Shown: positions 21,001-30,800 of the stretch, one piece after another | How the letters are laid out: every line of letters starts with the position of its first letter | Numbering within the stretch: position 1 is the stretch's first letter | From: Sipunculus nudus | Taxonomy: Eukaryota; Annelida; Sipuncula; Golfingiida; Sipunculidae | Assembly (NCBI GenBank): GCA_026874595.1 | Contig: CM049317.1 | Coordinates: 9,956,382 to 10,020,381, forward strand | DNA length: 64,000 bases | Direction of reading: 5' to 3' | Position numbers and translations under genes: made by a program | Notes under the pieces: generated by a model | Told to the model about the DNA's origin: nothing | Seen by the model: only the letters and a program-made list of their open reading frames with translations | Databases searched by the model: none

Positions 21001-23994
21001 GGGCAGATAATGACCAGTTACAGATCGAGTTCGTGTTTCATCCTGGTTGACCTACTTTTGAACGTTTTACACCTCCTTAACTTAGAAAATTTCATGAAAA
21101 ATAGAAATATCCATGACAGATACACATGTACAGACTTTTTTTCGCCTGATTTTTGGAGTTCACGTTTCATCCCGGTTGACCTACTTTTGACCGTTTTACG
21201 GCTCCTGAACATAGAAAATTTCATGAAAAATATGAAATTTCATGACAAATACACATGTACAGACTTTTTTTCGCAATGCCTGCAGATATTGGCCTGATTT
21301 TTGGTGTGTGGGTAGATATTGACCAGTTACAGATATAGTTCGCGTTTCGTCCCAGTTGACCTACTTTTGACTTTTTTACGGCTCCTGAACATAGAAAATT
21401 TCATGTAAATATAAATTTTCATGACAAATACACTTGTACAGACTTTTCTTCGCAATACCTGCAGATATTGGCCTGATTTTTGGTGTGTGGGCAGATAATG
21501 ACCAGTTACAGATAGAGTTCACGTTTTGTCCCAGTTGACCTACTTTTGACCGTTTGACGGTGCTCTAACATAGAAAATTTCATAAAAAAGTGCACATGTA
21601 TGGACTTTTTTTCGCAGTGCCTGCAGATACAGGCCTGATTTTTGGTGTGTTGGCAGATAATGACCAGTTACAGATCGAGTTCTTGTTTTGTCCCAGTTGA
21701 CCTACTTTTCACCATTTGACTGCTCTTGAACATAGAAAGTTTCATGAAAAATATAAATTTTCATCACAAATGCATACGTTCTGACTTTTTTTCTCAATGC
21801 CTGCAGATACCACCCTGATTTTTTATGTGTTGGCAGATAATGACAGTTACAGATCGAGTCCCGGTTGACCTACTTTTGATTGTTTTACGGCTCCTAAACA
21901 TAGAAAATTTCATGAAAGACAGAAATTTTTATGGAAAATGCACATGTATGGACTTTTTTTCACAATGCCTGCATATACTGGCATGATTTTTGGTGTGTTG
22001 CTTGATAATGACCCGTTACAGATGGAGTTTGCATTTTGCCTTTGTTGACCTACTTTTGACCATACAACACCTCCTGAACTTAAAAAATTTTTCAAAATTT
22101 TACAAATGTTTCTAATTTGCCCCAGGTGGGGGCATTCGTGTCGTTCCGACACATCTAGTGTAGATTCTGTATTTCTTTGCAGATTATCTTGAGGGGGTGA
22201 CATCTAGCGGTTGTACTTGTTGTTATATCCATAGCTTCTGTTGTCAATTCTTTCTGTGTCTGGGTTGTAGTATCCACAACAGTTGGTTCAGTTTGGGTCG
22301 AAATTGTCCTTTTAGTTGTTTTAGCCTCTTTCTGTGTTGTGTTTTCTGGTCTTAACGTTTGTGATTTGGTTGATTTCATTCTGTAGGTCTTCGTCTGTGT
22401 TGTTTGTTCTTTAGAAGTCTTAGCTGTTGTCTGGACTTCACAATCTGTCCTAGGTGGGTGGGTGGCCGTCATAGTAGGTTCTATCTCCATTGGAGTATGA
22501 TCCTTAGGAAGGTCAGTAAGATTTCTCTTCGCTGTTGTCTTGTAAGACTTGTAGGCTTGACATCCTTTGTATGCACTTGAAAGTTCCCCATTACAATTGG
22601 CACACTTGAAGGCAGTTGCTTGACAAAGTTTTGTTGGGTGGCTCCCGCTTCCACATCTGTAGTACCGGCTTGGTCTGTTGCACTCACTTTCCTGATGACC
22701 CCAATTCATGCATCGACCGCAGAATGGGATGTTTAGTTCTCTGTAGGCTTCAGCAGCAAACTGTTCTGGTCCAATGATTATGCCCCTAGTCAGAGCTGTT
22801 TCAGCGGCTTGTCTGTTGTTATACACTATCTTCATGCGCATAGTTGGAGTACCCGCAGCTGTTTTGAGGCGAATGACGGCTGTGGGCTTGTCTTCATTAA
22901 TCTGTAGTTGGCTAAGTAGTTCGGACTCGGCTGTGTCAGTTGGAATACCCTTCATGACCACAGGATACTCATTAATTTTCTTGGTAGTTTGCCTGAACTG
23001 TCTCTTGGGTCTATGTGTATTTGGTGTCACTGCATACACTTGGTTGAATTCCCGTAGGGTTTTCCAGTTGTCAGTGTCTTGTATTCATCTTCCCACGGGT
23101 TGAGTTGAGTACACGTAGAGCTTGTCTCGTGTTGAGGCCAATGTGTTGAACTGAACATCAGGAAATGCTCGTCTCAGTAGCTTTAGGCGCTTAAAGCGGT
23201 GGTTGAGTATATCCAAAGGAACTCCTTGTATCAGGTAGCTGACCTCCATTTCTGTGGTTATGGACACGCGGAAACACTTGTTGTAGCTAGTAAAACTAGC
23301 GAACGTATCGTGATAACACTCCTGCAATAAGAACACGTCTTTACTCTTTGAGAGCTAACACAAGACTGATGGAGACTGTAAAAGCCAAAAGCCTTATCTG
23401 ATTTGTGTATGCATTTAACCACTAGATGGCATCTGTGAAAAATATCAATGACTTGATGAGCAGGCAGGGTATTATTGGCATAGAATAGCATCGGACTCAG
23501 TGGAGCTCCGATATTGCATATAATGCCACTTTTTGGGCTGAAATATTAAGGGAAAATATTTTGATAATTATCACATGATATTGACTCTGGGACTGAGTAT
23601 ATTAATGACACTTGGATAAGGTATATTTCACATCAAAATCAGTATTTACAAATGGGATTTATGCAGGTTATGACTGGTATGTTTAATATGTGCGAAATGA
23701 AAATGTACCATAATCAGAGAGTTATACCTAAGTGTATTATTAAATGCTCTTTTGTCATGAAAAGGTATATATATTAACATATATATATGTATGTTAATGA
23801 GTTAGAGGTTTGCGGATATAATCAATTGCTACTGCCAAATTTTAGCAGGTTTAAAGTAGCTTTCAGTAGTATGCTTTTTCAGCCTCAAGACAGCAGTTTC
23901 ACACAATGTATTGACACCAGTCATTCACAGCTATTGCCTATACACAAGTTTCATTTTATTTTCAGAATTTGTGAAGGCCATTATCAACAGCTAA
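5411..23994 (+). CDS. Non-muscle essential myosin light chain (MYL6/Mlc-c type), 5' end missing
   Basis: Essential light chains wrap the lever-arm IQ motif of conventional myosin heavy chains as calmodulin-like EF-hand proteins. Five exons splice in one frame: 5411-5431 (candidate), 14594-14734, 15472-15636, 18581-18658 and 23966-23994. All introns are GT-AG and phase 1. They give about 143 residues ending ...[10 protein letters not shown]-stop, against about 147-151 for the family, so only the first few residues are missing. Diagnostic segments are FDNKGDGKI (degenerate EF-hand 1), [26 protein letters not shown] (EF-hand 3 loop) and GERLTDEE...GNVNYEEFV (EF-hand 4). The wording is closer to the insect Mlc-c/vertebrate MYL6 type than to the scallop adductor muscle chain. 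A 62-bp array of copied splice acceptors lies directly before the fourth listed exon. The gene is tail-to-tail with PA2G4. Confidence 0.88.
5432..8860. other. Probable light-chain intron; no other feature seen
   Basis: AT-rich, without coding segments I can support. There is a short A/G run near 5530. No repeat boundary was recognised. Confidence 0.4.
8861..9040 (+). repeat. Poly-C tracts, then (CA)n(TA)n
   Basis: Two long C runs (8861-8873 and 8880-8899), then a CA dinucleotide run from about 9004 passing into TATATA up to 9040. The TA run directly abuts the foldback element and a second TA run flanks its other end, consistent with insertion into a TA microsatellite. Confidence 0.85.
9041..11218. 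mobile_element. 2.18-kb foldback (long inverted repeat) element
   Basis: The left end TGTCAGAGACGAGATTG is the reverse complement of the right end CAATCTCGTCTCTGACA. The arms run about 9041-9562 and 10735-11218, so each is about 0.5 kb. The outer 330 bp of each arm is packed with small palindromes of the type CTCGCCTAGGCGAG alternating with ATTTTAAA blocks. The inner part is AT-rich and has no ORF. TATATA runs flank both ends, consistent with a TA target. A partial extra copy of the inner arm lies near 10625-10720. It encodes no transposase, so it is a non-autonomous foldback or giant MITE. Confidence 0.85.
11247..11410 (+). repeat. MITE-like repeat with AGACCAC blocks
   Basis: Repeated motifs of the type TCTGTCTNNNAGACCACC and TCTAATAAGACCACTTG recall small MITEs whose inner sequence speaks of 'GACCAC'. 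Clear terminal inverted repeats were not resolved. Related wording occurs at 59186-59356. Confidence 0.35.
11411..13084. other. Light-chain intron; nothing recognised
   Basis: No coding segment, hairpin or repeat that I can support. The open frame at 11827-12120 has no family resemblance and sits in intronic sequence. Confidence 0.4.
13085..13395 (+). repeat. Degenerate tandem repeat, about 30-40 bp unit
   Basis: About nine irregular copies of a unit containing GTCTAAGAGCTGTCACACCT (variants GATCTAAGAGCT, GTCTGAGAGTTGTCACACC). Spacing and sequence are uneven, so this is an old minisatellite. Confidence 0.75.
13396..14593. other. Light-chain intron; nothing recognised
   Basis: Ordinary AT-rich intron leading to the acceptor CTTTCTATTCAG at 14593. 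No repeat or exon was seen. Confidence 0.45.
14594..14734 (+). CDS. Myosin light chain exon encoding EF-hand 1 region
   Basis: Acceptor CTTTCTATTCAG, donor GTATAA. The exon has 141 bp and is phase 1 at both ends. It encodes [17 protein letters not shown] and on to [17 protein letters not shown]. The EF-hand 1 loop reads DNKGDGKI. It matches Mlc-c-type light chains through the '[10 protein letters not shown]' stretch. Confidence 0.9.
14735..15471. other. Light-chain intron with a poly-C tract
   Basis: Contains a C run at about 14896-14908. Otherwise nothing was recognised. Confidence 0.5.
15472..15636 (+). CDS. Myosin light chain exon with central linker and EF-hand 3
   Basis: Acceptor ATTTCTTACAG, donor GTAATG; 165 bp, phase 1 at both ends. 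It encodes [20 protein letters not shown] and then a helix-loop-helix with loop [12 protein letters not shown] and helix LRHLLTSL. These are the most diagnostic light-chain segments in the gene. Confidence 0.93.
15637..16450. other. Light-chain intron before the acceptor array
   Basis: AT-rich, with no repeat until the degenerate first units of the 62-bp array. Confidence 0.5.
16451..18580 (+). repeat. 62-bp tandem array of copied 3' splice sites
   Basis: Units from 16597 on start exactly 62 bp apart, with no net length change: 18581 minus 16597 is 32 x 62. Shorter, degenerate units precede them from about 16451. Each unit ends in TGTATTTCAG and begins GTGAACGTTTGACAGA, which is the acceptor and first 16 bases of the real exon at 18581. 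About 20 more bases are diverged exon-like sequence; two units (near 17035 and 17155) carry GATGAG, closer to the exon. Read in the host frame each unit gives [11 protein letters not shown] or [11 protein letters not shown] and then a TAG stop. TTAATAT about 23 bases before each AG could serve as a branch point. Confidence 0.95.
18581..18658 (+). CDS. Myosin light chain exon encoding EF-hand 4 region
   Basis: Acceptor TGTATTTCAG, donor GTACCT; 78 bp, phase 1 at both ends. It encodes [20 protein letters not shown] and then GNVNYE. It is the genuine exon at the end of the 62-bp array: only here does the frame stay open past codon 12 and reach a donor. Confidence 0.92.
18880..19750 (+). repeat. 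32-bp minisatellite
   Basis: About 27 copies of a unit like GGCCTTGAGGGTGGTGACTC followed by AGATTCAGTCGT. Early copies are uniform and later ones more diverged (GGACTCAGTC, GAGGTGACTCAGAC). It lies in the last light-chain intron and is not derived from an exon I can see. It is less AT-rich than its surroundings. Confidence 0.92.
20156..23336 (-). pseudogene. Decayed LINE ORF1 (jockey-type Gag-like zinc-knuckle protein), interrupted
   Basis: The - strand shows a broken Gag-like ORF1. One piece, 23336-23085, ends in a frame change. The next, 23039-22155, holds knuckle C107-x2-C110-x4-H115-x4-C120. Its second knuckle lacks the first Cys (Tyr at 126) and its third has Leu at 153 where His is expected. 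After a nested insertion at 20518-22158, the frame resumes at 20517 and runs to 20156 with a Lys/Gln/Pro-rich tail. No endonuclease or reverse transcriptase follows. That is odd, because LINEs usually lose their 5' rather than 3' part. Family: LINE of the jockey/CR1/I type, inferred from the knuckles. It is inactive. Confidence 0.8.
20518..22158 (+). mobile_element. Helentron-like ('pearl'-type) element 2, nested in LINE ORF1
   Basis: The 5' end is TATGCCCC, an imperfect hairpin, then GGGGCATA. The 3' end has a perfect hairpin GTGTCG-TTC-CGACAC followed by ATCTAG (ending 22158) and T. The core holds about eight to nine tandem units of roughly 160-185 bp, marked by CCTGCAGATATTGGCCTGAT near 20618, 20791, 20971, 21282 and 21460, with worn copies to about 21968. 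No protein is encoded. The design of tandem core, 5' hairpin, 3' hairpin and CTAG|T matches bivalve pearl-like/Helentron-related elements. Removing it brings the flanking ORF1 halves back to nearly continuous reading. Confidence 0.75.
23337..23965. other. Last light-chain intron, 3' part
   Basis: Contains a TATATA run near 23770-23787. Otherwise nothing was recognised before the acceptor TTTTATTTTCAG at 23965. Confidence 0.45.
23966..23994 (+). CDS. Terminal coding exon of the myosin light chain
   Basis: Acceptor TTTTATTTTCAG. It completes the Glu codon and reads FVKAIINS-stop (TAA at 23992-23994). A short last coding exon with FV...I is normal for essential light chains. Confidence 0.88.
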
Positions 23995-24890
23995 GGAGCT
24001 GAACAGTGAACAAATCTGAGGAAGACTCACTATTAACCGATCTGTCATAATCTTATTAATATATAATATTAATACACTATTTTGCATATCTGCCCAATAT
24101 GGTAGATGGACTAAATGTAATTGCACACACTCTAGTTAGACTAAGGCATGCTTATATTAGAAGCAAATCAGAATTTTGTATGTAAATGATAACCACTGAA
24201 TGATTAGCTTACTTTGTTTTTAGAGAGAGAGAGAGAGCAGTTTTATTTCTATTTATTAAAAAACTTAAACATTAATGTAAACCACATGAAAGTTGTATTA
24301 TAAGGGACAGTTCTGCAGTTTGTGATGGTATGGTTGTGAAAACAGTACACCCTTGTCTCTTAAATATGTAACATGCATTGAAGTTAAATTTAAAATAATA
24401 GGTGGAAATAGGTTTCATTTTGCAAGATAGTGTATGTAAGCAAAACCATGACCCATAGAGGGCTTTGCACAAAACAGGAGCTAATTTCTTCAACAATGAT
24501 GTATTTTTCAGCACATAACAGTGTTACTAATCATGTATTGGTATGCAAAAATGACACTTAAGTTACTGTATCATATTTGTGCTATCGCTTGGAGGCAAGG
24601 GGACCACAAGGCTTATCTGTGACAGTCTGTTAACGATACGGTGTATGGTATATTGTATTGTTACTGAGTAATACCTGTGTGCCATAGGCTGTGTGTTTTG
24701 GAATGAAGAGGTTTTGCTGTATACTTGGTTTGTTGACAGTTGAGGTTTTTTTCTACAGTATTACAAATACTGCTTTTCTCAGAGGAGTGCAGAATTATGC
24801 ATACTATTACTAAACACAAACTGTACCTATCTCAAACACCCAGATTTACTTTTCAAACAATAAAACTGCTGCAAAACTTTCAAATGGTTG
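23995..24890 (+). other. Probable 3' UTR of the myosin light chain
   Basis: Follows the stop codon. A GAGAGAGA run lies at about 24223-24237. AATAAA at 24859-24864 is a possible polyadenylation signal; a second AATAAA lies near 25368. The true end is not shown by sequence alone. Confidence 0.45.
24859..24864 (+). terminator. Candidate polyadenylation signal, myosin light chain
   Basis: AATAAA about 865 bases after the stop codon, the first convincing one downstream. Confidence 0.4.
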
Positions 24891-25397
24891 TTCATGGTCA
24901 GTGAAAAGTGTTAAGTGTATGGGCGTGTGCTTGAAGAGTAGGAGACAATTTTGCATGATATAAAAAAGCATCCGATATGGGGACTCAAATCCTATTCAGA
25001 GTTGGTGCCTTGTAATGTGGTCTTTTATTCCACTTATTGGAGCTTGCTAGGTACTGCCTGCTAATCTTCCGCACAGAATTTTGCAGATAGGGCCACGTGA
25101 ACCACAAATTAGCTTTCATGAAAAATTACAATTTACATGCACTAGCAGGTGCCAGATTAGTATTATGTCATTGATGCTCTCGTTGGATTTAAACATTAAA
25201 AGAATGAAATTTTAACCCTCCCCCCCCCCCCCCCCCGACTATTTTGGTTCATAGGGAAATACAATAGGAAAGGGGTGTTTTACATGTACTCACTAAGCAT
25301 TTCAGGAAGGAACATAATAATTACATGTGGATGGGTTGCCAACACACACACACAGTCTCTGTGAGTAATAAAAGTACAGACAAGTTTGGTTCTTTTC

Positions 25398-25403
25398 TTT
25401 ATT
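25398..25403 (-). terminator. Candidate polyadenylation signal, PA2G4
   Basis: TTTATT on +, which is AATAAA on the - strand, about 2.3 kb after the PA2G4 stop. Nearer TTTATT matches exist (for example 26217), so the 3' UTR may be shorter. Confidence 0.3.
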
Positions 25404-27696
25404 TCAAAAAGGTGAAACAAAATGTTTTCCCCAAACCCTTGAGGTGATCAGGCACCCAATGTATCTATAGCAACCAACATGGCGAGAAATTCCAGGAAAT
25501 CATTAACTGAATGAGTACACTTCATAGACCCAACAAAACTTTTGTGGAGATTTCACAAGTTTACCCGATATATCACTCTGACTTTTGATTATCAAAGTTA
25601 AACTGGCCATGGGAAGAAAACAAAAATCTCCTCAAGACTGATTTTAATAAATTAACTGGTAAAGCCCCAATACTTAACAGGTGTTATAACAAATCCTTTA
25701 TCACTAAATAAAGGATTTTAATAACTAAATCATAAAGAAACTAAGTTTGTCACTCAGTACAGAGCAGCCTTCAAGGATCATTAAATATACTCAATCACAA
25801 ATATGAAATAAACAGAGCTTCACATACATTGTACCAAGCACCCCAACAGAACCAACATATATTATCATAATTAATTAATTAATGCACATAATCAGTGAAT
25901 GAAATCAGGAAGATGAACTGCGGTGTTATGGTGAATTACTTCTCCTGACATCATAATCAACCTCAGAGACTGTTTGCTATGTATGTAGTTTCTGCACTAC
26001 GGAGTGCGGACTGGGATGCAAAAAGTCACAATTCATTTGAACCACTGACTCAAGAACGCAAAAATTTGGTTCATGATTCCATTCATAAATAGGTATTTAT
26101 CTTAATTTCAGTAAACAATTTCTTAAGTTTAACAATATATATCTTTATAGATGAAGGCTTTTATGGTAACAGTTTCTTAGGTACCGTGTTACATTAATCA
26201 CACAAAATTGGAAAATTTATTCAGTTTCCAGTTCTTGTGCTGTGGTCAAGTTACACTCCTTCACTAATTCCACTTTCCAACTGCTGTCTAAGGTCATCTT
26301 TGCCATATACAGCCTCCTGGGTGTTGGCACACAGCCAAGAATACTCTTAACTGTAAAAAAAAAAACCATCTTTAGCCCTGTGCCAGCACCCTGGTTGCCA
26401 TACATGGCAAAGTTGGTCTTTACAAGTATGGAAGTGGAATGAGTGTTAAATGTGACCGCTGCAGAACAAGTGTACAGGAAGCCTAAATGAGAGCATCTTT
26501 TGATGCTGAAATTAGATACATTACTAACATTTAAGTTTATTTATTAAATGTAAATAATCAGTTCTGATCCATAGTACCAAGTTTAGCTGAATCATGCTCT
26601 TTGCACTTCATCAACATGATGACGGGAAGGGAACCTATGATTGAAAGCAGCCATTTGAATGAAACAGGCTCATCAACATGCATCGACTTTTCAGTTAATC
26701 ATAAGATCGCGTGACAGTGACGTGGGAAGAAATTTGCAAAAAGTAAGGTTGAACGATTATTAAAGTAGCTACGGCATCCCTGATAGCAAGTGGTCACTTA
26801 TGAAGCTTAAATACAGTGTATATAAAAATAATTTAGTTGCAGTCAATGCACTGTTGCATTGTCTCGCTATACCTGCAGCTGAATAACAAGTATTAGTCCT
26901 CCAGGATTACAAGCATCCATAAGAGAAAGTCCCACCTCAAATCCATGTCCATTTAACAATTTGTATTAAGAACGTTCACCCAAGGAATATTTCTGAGAGT
27001 ATTTCTCATCCACAGAATAATTTTCTAAACTTGGATAAAGAAATATTCAATTCATACAAAGTCAATACAATTTAAAACCAAACTTGCATAAATTCACCAT
27101 TTTGATTTTTTTTTTTTTGCAGCATTACACAAATCTTGTGATCTTCACATTGAATAAATATCATGCCCAGTTACTAAACCTCAAAAGCATGCATACTGGA
27201 AAAGTTGATAATCATACACTTATATAATTTGTACAATGACGCATTTTAGATCATAGAATATCTATATTCAGCATCTTAACATTTCAATTTAACATTCCTT
27301 AAGTTAAATGTATACCACCCTCCCTAAACAATATCAAAATAAAAATTACATATTTTCTCAGCAAACACTCCATGAATGAACATTCTGTGAAACAAATTAA
27401 TAACCCTAGATTAGATTACTTGTTAATCTTTCTCTAATCTGTCAGGTGTGCTCCAAACAGACAGGCTTTAAGGCTCAACTGTTTTTTTTATAGAAAATGA
27501 TCTCGCTTTGTGAACTATGACCCTGGTACTCCAGAAATCTTTGTTCCCTCACTAGTATCCTTGGACCAGCACTTTCTTCAGCATCGTAACAAATTTAAAA
27601 TGTAGTTCTTTTGTCTGTATGAACTGGAACTTGTAACAGCCCCCCGCCCCTCCCTTTACGTCGTTTTAGCCCTGAAGCTCGTTAGTAACTGGCCTT
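25404..27696 (-). other. Probable 3' UTR or downstream flank of PA2G4
   Basis: No coding exon seen. It contains the inverted repeat at 26267-26440 and AT-rich sequence. A poly-C tract and a short CA run lie just beyond it, near 25220 and 25343. Confidence 0.4.
26267..26440. repeat. Imperfect 75-bp inverted repeat (hairpin)
   Basis: The left arm 26267-26341 (ATTCCACTTTCC...CTTTGCCATA...GGGTGTTGGCACA) pairs with the right arm 26366-26440, whose reverse complement reads ATTCCACTTCC...CTTTGCCATG...GGGTGCTGGCACA. The loop includes an A run. Both strands have short open frames only because the arms mirror each other. In a PA2G4 transcript it would form a long imperfect RNA stem. It may be a hairpin MITE or a small-RNA precursor. 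Confidence 0.75.
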
Positions 27697-27819
27697 TCAT
27701 GATTCTGCGTTGGTTGCTGCCTCGGGGGCCATTGGGCCGCCGCCTTCTGCCATTGCTTTACCGGCCTTCTTCTTTTTTTTTTTGGCAGCTTTTCGGGAGA
27801 CAGAGGTGGCCAGCAGAGT
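27697..27819 (-). CDS. PA2G4 coding exon 11 (C-terminal Lys-rich tail)
   Basis: 123 bp including the stop (27697-27699). Encodes [20 protein letters not shown] and [20 protein letters not shown]. The Lys run is partly encoded by 11 consecutive A bases, a slippage-prone coding homopolymer. Confidence 0.93.
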   Translation of the reverse strand, partial: TLLATSVSRKAAKKKKKKAGKAMAEGGGPMAPEAATNAES

Positions 27820-30800
27820 CTGAAAATATACATCAGGACATATGTTTAGACAGAACCTGCATGAAAACAAAGAATCCACAAAACTGTTTTGGCAGATACA
27901 TTAACCTCTCAATGTTAACTGTGCGTAATTGTAATTGTGCGTGTTATGATTGCCTCATGTGAAGTGGTTTGACCTAAAAAATAGACCCAAAATTAAAGGG
28001 ACATAATCAGGAGCAATATTATATCTGTTCTTTTACAGTATCAGTGCAGTTTTACTATATACCAAAGTTTCCCCGCAAAACCATCCCAGCACACAGTCTC
28101 AGTATGCCGAATAGGGCTGTTTAACGCCTTGTAATGGGTCTGCGTGTTTGTAAACAAAGCCCTCGTGAGTCTGTTAACCATAACATGGCTGCAGGTATAG
28201 GTTTCTTACTGTTGGCTGGTAAACCTGAGAACTCATAGTAAAATATAAGACATATATTAGTAATTTTTAGTATATTTAACTTAACAGGCCATCATGTGTT
28301 AGCACTAAATAAAACTTCTCAGCAACTTTTCAACTGTAAAATAGTCACAGAGATGCCCCTTACCTGTAGTTCTGGATCTTCCACTTTCTTTTCTGTTTCA
28401 ATTATATCCAGATCTAGAGGGACAGATGTAATCCGCATTGGACCATTTGGCATCAAGAGCATTGTGAATTTGAACTGAGCCACAAACTCTCCTTTGCGTT
28501 CATACAATACATTGAAGGGTTGAACTAGTTGATGGGCAACACATTCTTGTAATCCCATACGTGCTTTAACTTCATTGTCCATCATCCTACAGAGAAAGAA
28601 GAGAGACTAATTGCAACATAAGATTACTAATAGCCAAGGCTCGACATTAACTGTTAACCATTTGCCCAAGGCAAGGTAAAGTTTCAGAAAATGGTGGTAA
28701 GGCAACTGAAAGTGGGGTCCCAGTTGAGGCAACACATAAACCTTCTGCACAAAGGCCAGAATCTTTAACTACTCTTTTTGAGTTAGTCATGTCATACCTT
28801 TGTCTTAAACTACCTGCATGTTTATCTGTGCAAATGATGAAGAGAAATATTAACAAAAAACATTTTAACATTTTTATCAGCCTTTTCATTTTTTTAAAAC
28901 AAAACAGAATACCTTTTCCTCACAATGTTTTAGAAGGGTTTGAATATTCAGATGTCATAGCTCTAATCCCACATTCTTGAATAGTTTACCAGGAGCAGAA
29001 ATTTTAAATCAAAAGACGACCATTGTACGTAGGTTTCACTATTATCAGAATTATCCATGAAATTGTAAGACTTACCTCAGTGAGAAGGGCATTGTGGAGA
29101 ATTTCTTGTCAACATCAGTGTAGAATTCTGAAGGAAAATGTTTAAAATATATCTCATTGTACAGTAGAACAATGAAATTGATATTGAAAATAATTATTGG
29201 AAACCTTTGTTGCAAAGTTAAAAGAATAAGAGAATTGTTCTCAAGATTAACAAGATTAACAAATTTAAAATTTCTTTTAAAGGATTATTTTAAAAGCACA
29301 TTTCTACAGGTGACTATAGTGTACAATATTGTAAATAATAATAAAAATAATATATATATATAAAAATATAACACCTAGAGCCGAAAGACTTGCTTAACTT
29401 AAAATAAGATGTTCATGAGATCTTCCTCTGCCCGACCACCTCCCCTACAACTAAACTAATCTTTCCAAATGCTGTGCTTGGAAACTCTGCTCAATGGTTT
29501 ACCAATCTTGAAAGAATGTAAGAAATAAGAGGGCATGATGTACCAGAAAAAACAATCTGGATATGAATGACTGGGACACTTATTTCTATACCTAATGCAG
29601 TTTGAAGAATAATTAAACAAGTCTGGTATAAATGGTACAAAATAGATCAATAAACTCTTTGTTTGTCATAACTCATGATTTTTCTAATTGATGGTCAGTC
29701 AAGCAGGCCTCTTTGTCAGTAGTTTGCTATCCTTCTTCAATACACCACACCATTATAAACTTGCAAGAAGTGCATATGGCACTGTGCAAAGGTGACATCT
29801 ACAGTGATGAATGTGAACTACTGATCCAAGCCCAAGGAGCAATATAATCTGCAGTCCTATAGCTGCATGTACAGAATATTTGTACCTGGTTACTGTCACA
29901 TCAGTATATACATAAAATGTATATTATGAATAAACGTAGGTACATCCCAGGTGCAGGTCTGACTTACTTCTAGCGTTTTTCATTTTCAGAGAATACTGGT
30001 TATCAGGTGTGACTTACTTCTAAGGTTTTTCATTTTCAGAGAATCCTGGTTATCAGGTGTGACTTACTTCTAGCATTTTTCATTTTCAGAGAATACTGGT
30101 TATCAGGTGTGACTTACTTCTAGCGTTTTTCATTTTCAGAGAATACTGGTTATCAGGTGTGACTTACTTCTAAGGTTTTTCATTTTCAGAGAATCCTGGT
30201 TATCAGGTGTGACTTACTTCTAGCATTTTTCATTTTCAGAGAATACTGGTTATCAGGTGTGACTTACTTCTAGCGTTTTTCATTTTCAGAGAATACTGGT
30301 TATCAGGTGTGACTTACTTCTAAGGTTTTTCATTTTCAGAGAATCCTGGTTATCAGGTGTGACTTACTTCTAGCATTTTTCATTTTCAGAGAATACTGGT
30401 TATCAGGTGTGACTTACTTCTAGCGTTTTTCATTTTCAGAGAATACTGGTTATCAGGTGTGACTTACTTCTAGCGTTTTTCATTTTCAGAGAATACTAGT
30501 TATCAGGTGTGACTTACTTCTAGCGTTTTTCATTTTCAGAGAATACTGGTTATCAGGTGTGACTTACTTCTAGCGTTTTTCATTTTCAGAGAATACTGGT
30601 TATCAGGTGTGACTTACTTCTAGCGTTTTTCATTTTCAGAGAAAACTGGTTATCAGGTGTGACTTACTTCTAGCGTTTTTCATTTTCAGAGAATACTGGT
30701 TATCAGGTGTGACTTACTTCTAGTGTTTTTCATTTTCAGAGAAAACTGGTTATCAGGTGTGACTTACTTCTAGCGTTTTTCATTTTCAGAGAATACTGGT

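Noticed and set aside
26217-26442. Overlapping 62- and 66-residue genes on both strands
   Set aside because: The mirrored frames come from the inverted repeat; no family match.
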